From positions 2,863-22,389 of the forward strand of contig DDFA01000008.1 of assembly GCA_002336975.1 (NCBI GenBank): a stretch of 19,527 bases of DNA, in the 5' to 3' direction. The notes under the pieces are model-generated. The model ran no database searches, had not been told where the DNA came from, and saw only the letters and a list, made by a program, of their open reading frames with translations. A program made the position numbers and the translations under genes. Below are positions 1 through 7,839 of the stretch, one piece after another (the stretch's first letter is position 1; the number at the start of each line of letters is the position of its first letter). This DNA is from Phyllobacteriaceae bacterium UBA1940. Lineage in GTDB: Bacteria > Pseudomonadota > Alphaproteobacteria > Rhizobiales > Rhizobiaceae.

Positions 1-22
1 TCTACCATTGAGCTACACCCGC
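1..22 (-). tRNA. tRNA-Gly, 5' part only (cut by window edge)
   Basis: Read on the minus strand, this starts GCGGGTGTAGCTCAATGGTA, which is the acceptor 5' strand plus D-arm typical of bacterial tRNA-Gly (usually GCC anticodon). The 5' end is at 22 and the gene continues left out of the window. The anticodon is not visible, so the isotype rests on the 5' half only. It lies 70 bases downstream of tRNA-Tyr on the same strand, so the two are probably cotranscribed; in many proteobacteria Tyr and Gly tRNAs precede tRNA-Thr and a tuf gene, which may lie to the left (inference). Confidence 0.75.
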
Positions 23-92
23 GCCGCCTAAACCTGACATGCCAGGCCCCCAAAAGCGAGGCCGGCAATCGCAGGACGCTTCAAGTCGACAG

Positions 93-177
93 TGGTGGAT
101 GGGGTTGGATTCGAACCAACGTAGGCTGAGCCAACGGATTTACAGTCCGTCCCCTTTAACCACTCGGGCACCCATCC
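93..177 (-). tRNA. tRNA-Tyr (GUA anticodon)
   Basis: The gene is complete on the minus strand. The acceptor stem GGATGGG (177-171) pairs with CCCATCC (103-97), followed by discriminator A and an encoded CCA (95-93). The anticodon GTA is at 143-141 in the loop ACTGTAAATC, closed by a perfect CGGA/TCCG stem. A long class II variable arm follows, as expected for bacterial tRNA-Tyr, and the T-loop reads TTCGAATCC. The 85-base length is normal with the long variable arm. A promoter lies about 75 bases upstream. Confidence 0.97.
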
Positions 178-252
178 TTAACTGTCGCCCCAAGCTTCGC
201 TGCAGGCGCTGCGAAGGCCATGCCGAAAATCTGGCTGGCGAACGCGAAGCGC

Positions 253-281
253 CTTATGGCGATTGGGTTCGGGCGTGTCAA
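253..281 (-). promoter_or_regulatory. Sigma70-type promoter of the tRNA-Tyr/tRNA-Gly unit
   Basis: On the minus strand a perfect -35 box TTGACA (281-276) is followed by a 17-base spacer and the -10-like box CATAAG (258-253, 4 of 6 to TATAAT). Transcription would begin near 246, giving a leader of about 70 bases before the mature tRNA-Tyr end at 177. Position, orientation and spacing fit a stable-RNA promoter. It sits in the 244-base gap between tRNA-Tyr and rlmB. Confidence 0.6.
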
Positions 282-421
282 CCGCGTCCGTGCAAGCTTT
301 GCCGGTTGATTTCAACTTATTGCGATGTTGCGCGCCGCCGCCGCGCAGGCCCGGATTTTCTCGCAACCGACGCGCTTTGACGCTACAAGGCGCAAACATC
401 GCGAACAGGAGCTTCCGATCC

Positions 422-1282
422 ATGGCCGACCGAAAGCCTGGCACCCCCAAAGACAGCCACTATGCCCGCCTGCGGCGCACCTTTCGCGACAACAAGGCGG
501 GAGCGGGCGCAAACACCCCTGCCCGGCAGCGGCCGCGCATCGAAGCGGGCGAAGGCCCCGCCGACGGGCTGGTGCGGCTCTACGGCATCCACACCGTCAA
601 GGAGGCGCTCGACAATCCGCGCCGGCGGATCCGAAAAATGCTGGTGACGCGCAACGCCGCCGAACGCCTCGACATCGCCGACATCGCCGCGCTACCGTTC
701 GAGGCGACGCTGTCGGAACCGCGCGACATCGACAAGGTTTTGGGCTCCGACGCGGTGCACCAGGGCGTCGTCATCGAGGCCGAGCCGCTGCAGCCAAAAC
801 GGCTGGCGGAATTGCGCGACAGCAATCTGGTGCTAGTGCTCGACCAGGTGACGGACCCGCACAATGTCGGCGCCATCATCCGCTCGGCGGTGGCGTTCGG
901 CGCCGGGGCGCTGATCGTCACCGCGCGCCACAGCCCCAGCGAATCCGGGGTGCTGGCGAAATCGGCGTCCGGGGCGCTGGAACATCTCGACATTATCGAG
1001 GTGCGCAATCTGGCGGCTGCGCTCGACGAGTTGCACGCCATCGGCTTTCGCACCGTCGGGCTTGATTCCGACGGCCCCGAAACGCTGGAAAACGCGCTGG
1101 GCGGCGAACGCGTGGCGCTGGTGCTGGGGGCGGAAGGCAAGGGCCTGCGCCAGAAGACGCGCGACACCGTGACGACGCTCGCCCGCCTCGACATGCCGGG
1201 CGCGATCCGTTCGCTCAACGTCTCCAATGCCGCCGCCGTGGCGCTCTATGCGGCGCGCCAGGCGCTTTCATCACAGCTCTAG
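422..1282 (+). CDS. rlmB: 23S rRNA (guanosine-2'-O-)-methyltransferase RlmB
   Basis: This is a SpoU/TrmH-family (SPOUT fold) SAM-dependent RNA 2'-O-ribose methyltransferase; the RlmB branch methylates G2251 of 23S rRNA (E. coli numbering). The 286-residue product has a basic, disordered N terminus (about 1-55), the SpoU substrate-binding domain (about 58-125) and the catalytic domain. All three SpoU motifs are present: NVGAIIRS with N148 and R154, VLGAEGKGL from V234 with E238, and SLNVSNAAAVALY from S264 with N266 and N269. The ATG at 422 is chosen because AGGAG (407-411) lies 10 bases upstream; the same frame stays open back to 263 but without a comparable ribosome-binding site or family similarity. 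Assignment as RlmB rather than another TrmH paralogue rests on the N-terminal domain and length. Confidence 0.9.
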   Translation: MADRKPGTPKDSHYARLRRTFRDNKAGAGANTPARQRPRIEAGEGPADGLVRLYGIHTVKEALDNPRRRIRKMLVTRNAAERLDIADIAALPFEATLSEPRDIDKVLGSDAVHQGVVIEAEPLQPKRLAELRDSNLVLVLDQVTDPHNVGAIIRSAVAFGAGALIVTARHSPSESGVLAKSASGALEHLDIIEVRNLAAALDELHAIGFRTVGLDSDGPETLENALGGERVALVLGAEGKGLRQKTRDTVTTLARLDMPGAIRSLNVSNAAAVALYAARQALSSQL

Positions 1283-1304
1283 GTTGGCCGAAAGAGAGGC
1301 GTCT

Positions 1305-1624
1305 ATGTCACTGCTTGAAGAGAACGCGGCGATCCTGCGGGATCTGGAAGCCAAGGGTCGCGACCTTGCATTTGCCCGGGAAGTCGATTTCTCCCACGTT
1401 TTCATCGATCAAGCTGGGGCTGAAATTTTGCCAGTCGAGCGCGAGAGCTCGAATTCGTCGCAGCCGTGAGTGAGTATGACGAAGGCGACTATTCTTGGGA
1501 CGTCACAGTTTCAAAGATAATGGTCCCAACTCCCCGGAACATTACTGACGCCGAAGAACTGTTGGACGCACTGGCGCGTCAATTTCAAGGCCGCGCCGAT
1601 GGCTGGGGCTTCTTCGACGTCTGA
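1305..1624 (+). pseudogene. RraB-like (RNase E inhibitor family) gene interrupted by a frameshift
   Basis: An ATG at 1305, with GAGAGG 5 bases upstream, opens a frame starting MSLLEENAAILRDLEAKG that stops at 1467-1469 after 54 codons. The adjacent -1 frame, open from 1424 to the TGA at 1622-1624, continues the same protein: it reads FASRARELEF from 1427 and ends DGWGFFDV. Joined at about 1425-1429 (GAAATTTTGCC, one base short) the product would be about 106 residues. The N-terminal region (aromatic and acidic, with DFSHVFIDQAGAE) and the C-terminal DGWGxF resemble RraB, whose E. coli member ends its domain with DGWGTYF and inhibits RNase E. It follows rlmB by 22 bases and may be cotranscribed. 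The break could be a real mutation or an indel error in an A3T4 run. The family call is from remembered similarity. Confidence 0.7.
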
Positions 1625-1729
1625 ACTTTTGCTTCATTCGATCAGTCGCCCAGGGCCCGAACGAGCTGAAGCCGATGGATTTCGCCGAAATGGGCCCGGC
1701 AGTGTGATTCAATATTCGCCGGAATTGCT

Positions 1730-4700
1730 TCAGTTGAACTCGAAGATATTGCGGAAGATGCCAGGCGCGATCGCCGAGATCGGATTGACCTGGACGTTCG
1801 GCTTCCTCACGTCGCCGGAGACCTTGTAGGTGATGCCGATCAGGCCGCGGTCACGGCCATTGCCGAGGATCATGCCGACGATCGGGATCTCGGCGAACAG
1901 GCTGTTGAGACCGTAGGCGGGCATGAAGGTGCCGGTGATCGACATGTTGCCGTCGCGATCGTAGAGCGTGCCCTGAAACGTGGTTCCGAGCAGCGGACCG
2001 CGCAATGCGCCGTCGGCGATCTTGAGATATTTGTCGCCCTTTTCGAGCCGCGCGAAACCGCGCTCGAACTGGACGACGCTGGTGTCGATGTCGCGCTTGA
2101 CCGCATCGTTGAGGCTCTGCGAGCCGTTGGAACGGGTCGACACCATTGATTGCAGGCGCGGCTCGTTGACCAGCGAAAAGTTGCGCGCGTCGACCTGACC
2201 GCTCAGCGTCTCTCCGGGCGTCCCCGACAGTTTGAGCTGGATCTGGCCGCGGCGCATATAGGGATAGAGGTCGAGGAAGCGGAGCACGGCGCCGGCGTCG
2301 GACGACGCCATGGCGATATTGCGGCGTTTGTCCCTGACGCCGTCGCTGACCATCAGCTGGCCGCCGGACCGGGTCGAGGCGGTCAGGTCGAGCGCGCCGG
2401 ACCCGCTGTAGCTGATCTTGACGTTGGAGAGCGATTCGCCGCCGAAGCCGGTGACATAGCCGACGGCCGCGTCGAGCCTGACCGAGGCCGCGCCGGACTT
2501 GACGTCTTTGGCGACGCCGCCATCGGCCATTACCTGCTTGATCAGCGCGCGCACATCGAGCGACTCGCCCTTGACCTTGACAGCGTAGCCGCCGCCCGAA
2601 CGCTCGACCGAAACCGCGACGTCGTCGTTGCGGTTGAGGCGCACGCGCGCAAGATCCGCCCGCACCAGGCCGGACTTCGACACCGTGGCCGAGCCTTGGG
2701 CGGAAAAGGTGCCGCCGGCCAGCTTGAAGTCGGAAATCGTGGTCTGCGAGCCGTTGGGGGAGAGCGCAAACGACACCGTGGCCGGAACGCCCGCGCCCTT
2801 GGACCAGCCGATCCACGGCACTGTCAGGCGGGCGGCCTTCAGATCGGCGGTGACGCGCTGCGGCGACTGCGAGCCGGTCAGCTTCAACGTCACCGGGCCC
2901 GACAGCAGCGCCGACAGGCCGGGCGCGACGGCCTCGCGGGTCTTGTCGTCCAGCGTCAGGGAAATGTCGCGCGAGCGCGCCTGCTTGTCGGCCCCCAGCG
3001 GCTCGGTCATCGCAATGGTGGCGGGAATGCCGTTGAGTTTTGCCGCCGCGTTGATGACGGCCCGTTTGGGATCGACATCGATCGTGCCGTCGGCCGCCGC
3101 CACCATCTGGCCCTGGAACGGCTTGGAGATGGCCAGGTTCTGGTAGTCGAGCTTGACGCTCCAGTTCTGCCGGGCGAAGTCGGCTCCCTTTTGCAGCGGG
3201 ATGCTGGCCTTGACGTGGCCGGAGACCGAACCGGACAGATCGTCCGGCGCAATCGGCAATTGCCTCAGCGCGTCGATCGGCTTGTAGGTGGCGAGCTCGG
3301 CCACGGCGTCGGCCGAGCCGGCAATGTCGATATCGAGTTCGCCGATCACCGGCGGCAGTTCGCCGCGGCGAATGACAAAAGTTCCTTTCTTCGCGGCGAC
3401 GGTGCGCCCGGTCGGCAGATAGGCCGTGCCCGACTTCAGCTCGATATCGACGTCGGTGCCGCGAAAATCGACGACACCGACCGAGTCGCGCACCGGCGGG
3501 ATCTCGCCCGCCACGTCGAAACGGGTGTTGTAGATTTCGAAATGGCCGGCGATCTCGTCGCGCCCGAGTGGAACGCCGTCGCCAATGCGCCCGGGCTTCA
3601 CATCGATTTCAAGCCTGGAATCGCGGACCTGGCCGCCAAAAACGTTGCCCGCCGCCCATTTTTGCGCCGGCGCGGCGGCGAACCAGGGCCACAGCTGCTT
3701 GGCATGGCTGACCGAAATCGACGGGACGTCGAGCTGGAAGATCAGCCCCGGCGCCTTGCCCGGCACGAGGTCGACGGTGGCGCTGCCCATCGCCTCGCCG
3801 CTATTGGTGCGGACGCCGATCTGGTTGGCGAAAATTTTCGATATCGCCTGATCGATCGACCCCGCTGCCCGCGCAAACACCGTGACATCGGGCTCGTTGG
3901 CGCCTTCCGGGGCGATCAACGAACCGTCGCTGACAAGCTCAAACCGGTAGTGCGGCGCATCGCCGTCCCCAGCCGGAGCCGGTCCGACCGCGCCATGGGC
4001 GATCAGCCTCGAGCGCCCCATGTTCAACTCGGCCTTTTCGATCTCGAGTTTTCGTCCGTTCTCGTCGAGAAATCCGGACCAGGAGGCGCGCGCCGGACTT
4101 GTGACGCCATCGCCGAACGATACGGTGGCGCCGTCGACCGAGACGCTTAGCGCCAGCCGGCCAGCGCCCGCGTCCGCCTCGGCGCCGCTCAGCGTCAGCG
4201 ACGCTCCGCCGGTTATCCCGGTGATGGTATGTGGTTTGACGATCGGCGACTGGCGCACATAGTCAAACGACGGCACTGTCAGCGTGTTGGAAAAGGTGGC
4301 GATGCGGCGGGTGCGCGAATCGCGGGCGACAACGCCCTCGAAATCGAGCGTCTTGCCTTCGAAACTGGCCGACACGGCGTAGGAGACGCTGCCATCCGCC
4401 GCCCGCAGGACCTCGCCTTCAACGATCCTGAACGGACCGAGGCCGGTTTCAATGGGGAAGTCGATCTGGACGTTCTCAAGATCGAGCCGTCGCGCCGATG
4501 CCTGCTCGATGGCGTCGATGGTGCGATTCAAGGCGGCGAACGTCTCGCGCATGACCAGTCTGGGGTCGATCAGTCCGTGCTCGTCCTTGACCGATTCGAG
4601 CCAGGCGGCGCGCCTGGCCGCCGGCAGCGAGGCCAGGTCGATGCGGGCGTCGGATACGCCGGCGCTGGCGAGCTTCAGGTCTCCGGACAGAAGCGGCGCC

Positions 4701-5122
4701 GCCCTCAGGCCGACGCTGAGCTTGCCGGCCGCCAAAATGGTCCGGTCGGTCGCCGCATTGGCGATGCGCAGTTCGTCGATCTGGATGCCGAGCAAACGCG
4801 CGCCGTCGAACGAAATGCGCGGATCGGCGAAGCTTGCGTCGACGTCGCGGCCGACAATGCGCGTCAGCGCGGCTTCGGCCTCCCGGCGCAGCCGATCCTC
4901 GCCGGCCTTGGGCAGTCCGAAAATCACCAAACCGGCCGGCACGGCCAGAACGAGCAGAAGGATGGCGAGCAACGACCAGCCGGCGACCGCCCAGACGCGC
5001 CGCCTGGGCCCGGCATAGGGCAAGGCCGCCTGCCCCGTACTGGCCGACGGAAAATCGTCCAATCGCGCGTGGTCGCCGCGATTGAAGCGAATCCTCTCAT
5101 GTCTGGCCTGCGGCTCTTCCAA
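1730..5122 (-). CDS. AsmA/YhdP-like (DUF3971) giant envelope protein
   Basis: The 1130-residue product has a short basic cytoplasmic N terminus, one membrane segment (about 44-70, WAVAGWSLLAILLLVLAVPA) and a very long periplasmic region rich in alternating beta-strand patterns. Its C terminus, GLIGITYKVSGDVRKPNVQV followed by NPISAIAPGIFRNIF, is typical of the AsmA-like C-terminal domain. AsmA/TamB/YhdP proteins form elongated hydrophobic grooves and are implicated in phospholipid transport between inner and outer membranes; that role is inferred for this protein. There is no early ATG or GTG. The frame is closed upstream by a stop at 5165-5167, and the first usable start is TTG at 5122, with AGAGGA 3 bases away and a -10 box TATAGT at 5169-5164. 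Start confidence is moderate, gene confidence high. It is divergent from the M23 gene. Confidence 0.85.
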   Translation of the reverse strand: MEEPQARHERIRFNRGDHARLDDFPSASTGQAALPYAGPRRRVWAVAGWSLLAILLLVLAVPAGLVIFGLPKAGEDRLRREAEAALTRIVGRDVDASFADPRISFDGARLLGIQIDELRIANAATDRTILAAGKLSVGLRAAPLLSGDLKLASAGVSDARIDLASLPAARRAAWLESVKDEHGLIDPRLVMRETFAALNRTIDAIEQASARRLDLENVQIDFPIETGLGPFRIVEGEVLRAADGSVSYAVSASFEGKTLDFEGVVARDSRTRRIATFSNTLTVPSFDYVRQSPIVKPHTITGITGGASLTLSGAEADAGAGRLALSVSVDGATVSFGDGVTSPARASWSGFLDENGRKLEIEKAELNMGRSRLIAHGAVGPAPAGDGDAPHYRFELVSDGSLIAPEGANEPDVTVFARAAGSIDQAISKIFANQIGVRTNSGEAMGSATVDLVPGKAPGLIFQLDVPSISVSHAKQLWPWFAAAPAQKWAAGNVFGGQVRDSRLEIDVKPGRIGDGVPLGRDEIAGHFEIYNTRFDVAGEIPPVRDSVGVVDFRGTDVDIELKSGTAYLPTGRTVAAKKGTFVIRRGELPPVIGELDIDIAGSADAVAELATYKPIDALRQLPIAPDDLSGSVSGHVKASIPLQKGADFARQNWSVKLDYQNLAISKPFQGQMVAAADGTIDVDPKRAVINAAAKLNGIPATIAMTEPLGADKQARSRDISLTLDDKTREAVAPGLSALLSGPVTLKLTGSQSPQRVTADLKAARLTVPWIGWSKGAGVPATVSFALSPNGSQTTISDFKLAGGTFSAQGSATVSKSGLVRADLARVRLNRNDDVAVSVERSGGGYAVKVKGESLDVRALIKQVMADGGVAKDVKSGAASVRLDAAVGYVTGFGGESLSNVKISYSGSGALDLTASTRSGGQLMVSDGVRDKRRNIAMASSDAGAVLRFLDLYPYMRRGQIQLKLSGTPGETLSGQVDARNFSLVNEPRLQSMVSTRSNGSQSLNDAVKRDIDTSVVQFERGFARLEKGDKYLKIADGALRGPLLGTTFQGTLYDRDGNMSITGTFMPAYGLNSLFAEIPIVGMILGNGRDRGLIGITYKVSGDVRKPNVQVNPISAIAPGIFRNIFEFN

Positions 5123-5163
5123 TGGTCCTCTGCCCGCTGCGCGGGAACGTGCTCGATTCGTCC

Positions 5164-5169
5164 ACTATA
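5164..5169 (-). promoter_or_regulatory. Putative -10 box for the AsmA-like gene
   Basis: TATAGT on the minus strand (5 of 6 to TATAAT) lies about 42 bases upstream of the TTG start at 5122. At 17-base spacing the -35 position reads CGCTTT, which is a poor match, so this is a candidate only. Together with the in-frame stop that overlaps it, the box constrains the gene start to a short window. The 240-base divergent gap 5123-5362 otherwise holds only the TTAACC motif near 5301. Confidence 0.3.
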
Positions 5170-5300
5170 GGCGCAAAGCGCAGAATTGGAGCTAAAGCGG
5201 GGCAAGGCGGCGACGAAACCGGCGCGCCAGCCCGAACCCGCCCGAGAAGGCCGGATTTTGGGCACAAACGGCGGCAAACCGCCCCCACGGGAAAGCTTTG

Positions 5301-5308
5301 TTAACCCT
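5301..5308 (+). promoter_or_regulatory. CtrA-like half site before the M23 gene
   Basis: TTAACCCT lies 55 bases before the GTG start of the M23 gene and matches 7 of 8 bases of the TTAACCAT-type half site bound by the cell-cycle regulator CtrA in alphaproteobacteria. A second TTAA at 5330-5333 is not at the canonical 7-base spacing. Matches this short arise by chance, so the call is weak; the target (a growth/division cell-wall enzyme) makes it plausible. Confidence 0.2.
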
Positions 5309-5362
5309 AACGATGTGTAATCGGCCCTGTTAAGCGTTTCGGCGCATCAAGGGTGCGGGTCA

Positions 5363-6589
5363 GTGAAGAATTCTCGTCAAAGCCCGATTTTCGGGAAGCG
5401 CAAAGAACCACACACCGTCATCATCGCCCATGGCGACAAGGTGCACCACTTCACGATCAGGCCGTGGCTTGCGGCGGCAGCCGGCAGCGTCGTGGCGGCA
5501 ATTTCCATCGGCTACGTGTTGGCGACGTCCTATCTGGTGCTGCGCGACGACCTGATCGGCGCGACGGTTGCCCGCCAGGCCCGGATGCAGCAGGCCTATG
5601 AAGACCGCATTTCGGCGCTGAGGGCGCAGGTCGACCGCATCACCAGCCGGCAGCTGCTCGACCAGCAGCTGATGGAAACGAAAGTGACGCAACTGCTCGC
5701 CCGCCAGAGCGAACTGGCCCAGCGCCAGGCCAAGATCGCGCCGATCCTGGGCGAGACGGTCGAACAGCCGGCCGCATCCAAGCCCTTGCTGCGCACCGAA
5801 CTGGCGCCGGGCCAGACATTCGCCTCGATGGACATCACCGGGTCGATCCGTGGCGGCTCCAGCACGACCGCCAATGACGGTTCCGCCGCCGACCATGCCG
5901 ACCGGCTGTTCGTGTCGATCAACAAATCGCTGAACTCCATCGAACAGGATCAGATGACAAGGCTTCGCACGCTGACCGAAGACGCCTATGAAACGGCGGA
6001 CGCGATCAAGGACGCGTTGAAAATCGCAGGGCTGAACCTGTCGATCGACACCAACAAGGACGCGGTGGGCGGGCCGCTGGTGCCGCTCGACGCGAGCAGT
6101 CATTTCGACAGCGCGGTGGAGGATCTCGACGACGCCCTGAGCATGCTCGGCGCGGTCAAGGGCAAGGCGCGCGGCTTCCCCATTCTCAACCCCGCGCCGG
6201 GCAAGGACATTTCGTCTACCTTCGGTCCGCGCTCGGACCCGTTTCTGGGCACCTCGGCCATGCATGCCGGCCTTGATTTCCGCGCAGCGGCCGGCACGCC
6301 GATCCGCGCCGGCGGCGGCGGAACGGTGGTCGCGGCCGGCTGGAACGGCGGCTACGGCAAGATGGTGGAGATCGACCATGGCAACGGACTTCACACCCGC
6401 TACGCCCATATGAGCGCGATCGCGGTCGACAAGGGCGACAAGATCAAGGCCGGCGACGTGGTCGGCCAGGTCGGCAGCACCGGCCGCTCGACGGGGCCGC
6501 ACCTCCACTACGAAGTGCGCCGCGACGGCGCCGCCATCAACCCCTACAAGTTCATCAAGGCCGGCCAGGCGATCGCAAAACTGCTGTAG
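5363..6589 (+). CDS. Membrane-anchored M23 (LytM-type) peptidoglycan peptidase, RgsM-like
   Basis: The 408-residue product has a short cytoplasmic segment (EPHTVIIAHGDKVHHFTIRP), a transmembrane helix (about 36-58), a coiled coil (about 62-125), a second helical stretch (about 190-230) and a C-terminal M23 domain (about 280-395). The zinc and catalytic residues are all present: H301xxxD305 (HAGLD), H349 (RYAHM) and H380xH382 (GPHLHYE), so it should be an active D,D-endopeptidase rather than a degenerate LytM regulator. The layout resembles RgsM of Sinorhizobium meliloti, described as a wall-binding factor for unipolar growth; orthology is inferred. The start is GTG at 5363 with AAGGG (5349-5353) nine bases upstream. 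It is divergent from the AsmA-like gene and convergent with prfB. Confidence 0.88.
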   Translation: MKNSRQSPIFGKRKEPHTVIIAHGDKVHHFTIRPWLAAAAGSVVAAISIGYVLATSYLVLRDDLIGATVARQARMQQAYEDRISALRAQVDRITSRQLLDQQLMETKVTQLLARQSELAQRQAKIAPILGETVEQPAASKPLLRTELAPGQTFASMDITGSIRGGSSTTANDGSAADHADRLFVSINKSLNSIEQDQMTRLRTLTEDAYETADAIKDALKIAGLNLSIDTNKDAVGGPLVPLDASSHFDSAVEDLDDALSMLGAVKGKARGFPILNPAPGKDISSTFGPRSDPFLGTSAMHAGLDFRAAAGTPIRAGGGGTVVAAGWNGGYGKMVEIDHGNGLHTRYAHMSAIAVDKGDKIKAGDVVGQVGSTGRSTGPHLHYEVRRDGAAINPYKFIKAGQAIAKLL

Positions 6590-6612
6590 GCGCGCCGTCG
6601 ACCGGCGGCGCC
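6589..6612. terminator. Hairpin between convergent M23 and prfB stops
   Basis: GGCGC GCCG, loop TCGAC, CGGC, bulged G, GCGCC forms a 9-bp G+C-rich stem in the 33-base gap between the two converging stop codons. Neither strand has a proper T-run directly after it, so it may act as a weak or bidirectional terminator, or simply protect 3' ends. Confidence 0.4.
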
Positions 6613-6622
6613 CTGCCCTTCG

Positions 6623-7754
6623 TCAGTCGATGTCGGCGATCGCCTGACCGCTGCCGCCTTCGATGCGGTGCGCCAGGCTGGCTTCCATGAACGGGTCGAG
6701 ATCGCCGTCGAGCACCCGCGACGGATCGGTGCTTTCAACCCCTGTGCGAAGGTCCTTCACCAGCTGGTAGGGCTGCAGCACATAGGAGCGGATCTGGTGG
6801 CCCCAGCCGATGTCGGTCTTGGAGGCGGCTTCGGCGTTGGCCGCCGCCTCGCGCTTCTCCAGCTCCACCTCGTAAAGACGCGAGCGCAGCATTTCCCACG
6901 CCTTGGCGCGGTTCTGGTGCTGCGAACGGCCCATCTGGCAGGCGACCGCGATGCCGGTTGGAATGTGGGTGATGCGCACCGCCGAATCGGTGGTGTTGAC
7001 GTGCTGGCCGCCGGCGCCGGACGACCGGTAGGTGTCGATACGGACCTCGGATTCGGGGATGTCGATCTGGATGGTGTCGTCGACCACCGGATAGACCCAG
7101 GCGCTGGAGAACGAGGTGTGGCGCCGCGCGTTGGAATCGTAGGGCGAGATGCGCACGAGGCGGTGCACACCCGATTCGGTCTTCAGCCAGCCATAGGCGT
7201 TGGCGCCCTTGACCAGCACCGTCGCCGACTTGATGCCCGCTTCCTCGCCGTCGTGCATTTCCAGCACCTCGACCTTGAAGCCGCGGCGTTCGGCCCAGCG
7301 CGTGTACATGCGCAGCAGCATGTTGGCCCAGTCCTGGCTTTCGGTGCCACCGGCGCCGGCGTGGATTTCAAGATAGGTGTCGTTGCCGTCGGCCTCGCCC
7401 GACAGCATGGTCTCGATCTGGCGCTCGCGCACCTCGCCGGCCATCGCCTTGATCGAGGCTTCGGCATCGTCGACGATCGATTTGTCGCCCTCGGCCTCGC
7501 CCATCTCGATCAGTTCGAGATTGTCGGACAACGCCTGTTCGACGCGCCTGACGCCATTGATGCCATCGTCCAGCAGCTGGCGCTCGCGCATCAGCTTCTG
7601 CGCCTCGGCCGGATCGTTCCACAATGACGGGTCTTCGGCGCGGTTGTTCAGATAGTCCAGTCGCTTGACGGCCTGATCCCAGTCAAAGATGCCTCCTCAG
7701 CAGGGTTACGCCCTGCTTGATCTCATCGATGAGGTTTTCGGTTTCTGCCCGCAT
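6623..7754 (-). CDS. prfB: Peptide chain release factor 2, expressed by programmed +1 frameshift
   Basis: RF2 recognises UGA and UAA stop codons and triggers peptide release. ATG at 7754 starts [19 protein letters not shown]; codon 24 is an in-frame TGA (7685-7683). A +1 shift at CTT-T continues as [14 protein letters not shown] and then the main body, giving 23 + 353 = 376 residues. A start at the TTG at 7624 would lose the first 43 residues. The GGQ peptidyl-transferase motif is G248-G249-Q250, and the stop-codon-reading tripeptide is S203-P204-Y205 (SPF in E. coli). Position 244, equivalent to E. coli 246, is Ser. The start has only a weak Shine-Dalgarno (CAGGT). It lies 85 bases downstream of the PBP1A gene on the same strand. 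Confidence 0.96.
7682..7697 (-). promoter_or_regulatory. prfB programmed +1 frameshift site
   Basis: On the minus strand the site reads AGGAGG CAT CTT TGA C. This has the three known parts of the RF2 autoregulatory element: an internal Shine-Dalgarno (AGGAGG, 7697-7692) three bases before the slippery CTT, and an in-frame TGA followed by C. When RF2 is scarce, slow decoding of TGA lets the ribosome slip from CTT T to the +1 frame and make full-length RF2. The E. coli element is AGGGGG TAT CTT TGA C; this one has an even stronger Shine-Dalgarno. Confidence 0.95.
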
Positions 7755-7799
7755 GGAACCTGTTTCGCCGCTGTCTGAATCGGCGGCGAACATAGGGAG

Positions 7800-7830
7800 G
7801 CGGGTCAGGACTGTAAAGCGCCGGACCCGC
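7800..7830 (-). terminator. Hairpin between PBP1A stop and prfB start
   Basis: GCGGGTC and GACCCGC form a 7-bp perfect stem around a 17-base loop, ten bases past the PBP1A stop codon and 46 bases before the prfB start. No T-run follows on the minus strand, so intrinsic termination is doubtful; it may partly separate the two genes or stabilise the upstream 3' end. Confidence 0.3.
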
Positions 7831-7839
7831 GGGAATCGA

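Noticed and set aside
1424..1466. Programmed -1 frameshift as the explanation for the split RraB-like gene
   Set aside because: The overlap contains no X-XXY-YYZ slippery heptamer in register (the in-frame codons are GAA ATT TTG) and no obvious downstream pseudoknot, and the family is not known for recoding. A simple indel is more likely.
2150..4150. A 666-codon open frame on the plus strand opposite the AsmA-like gene
   Set aside because: It is an antisense shadow of a well supported gene; low-quality composition and no motif.
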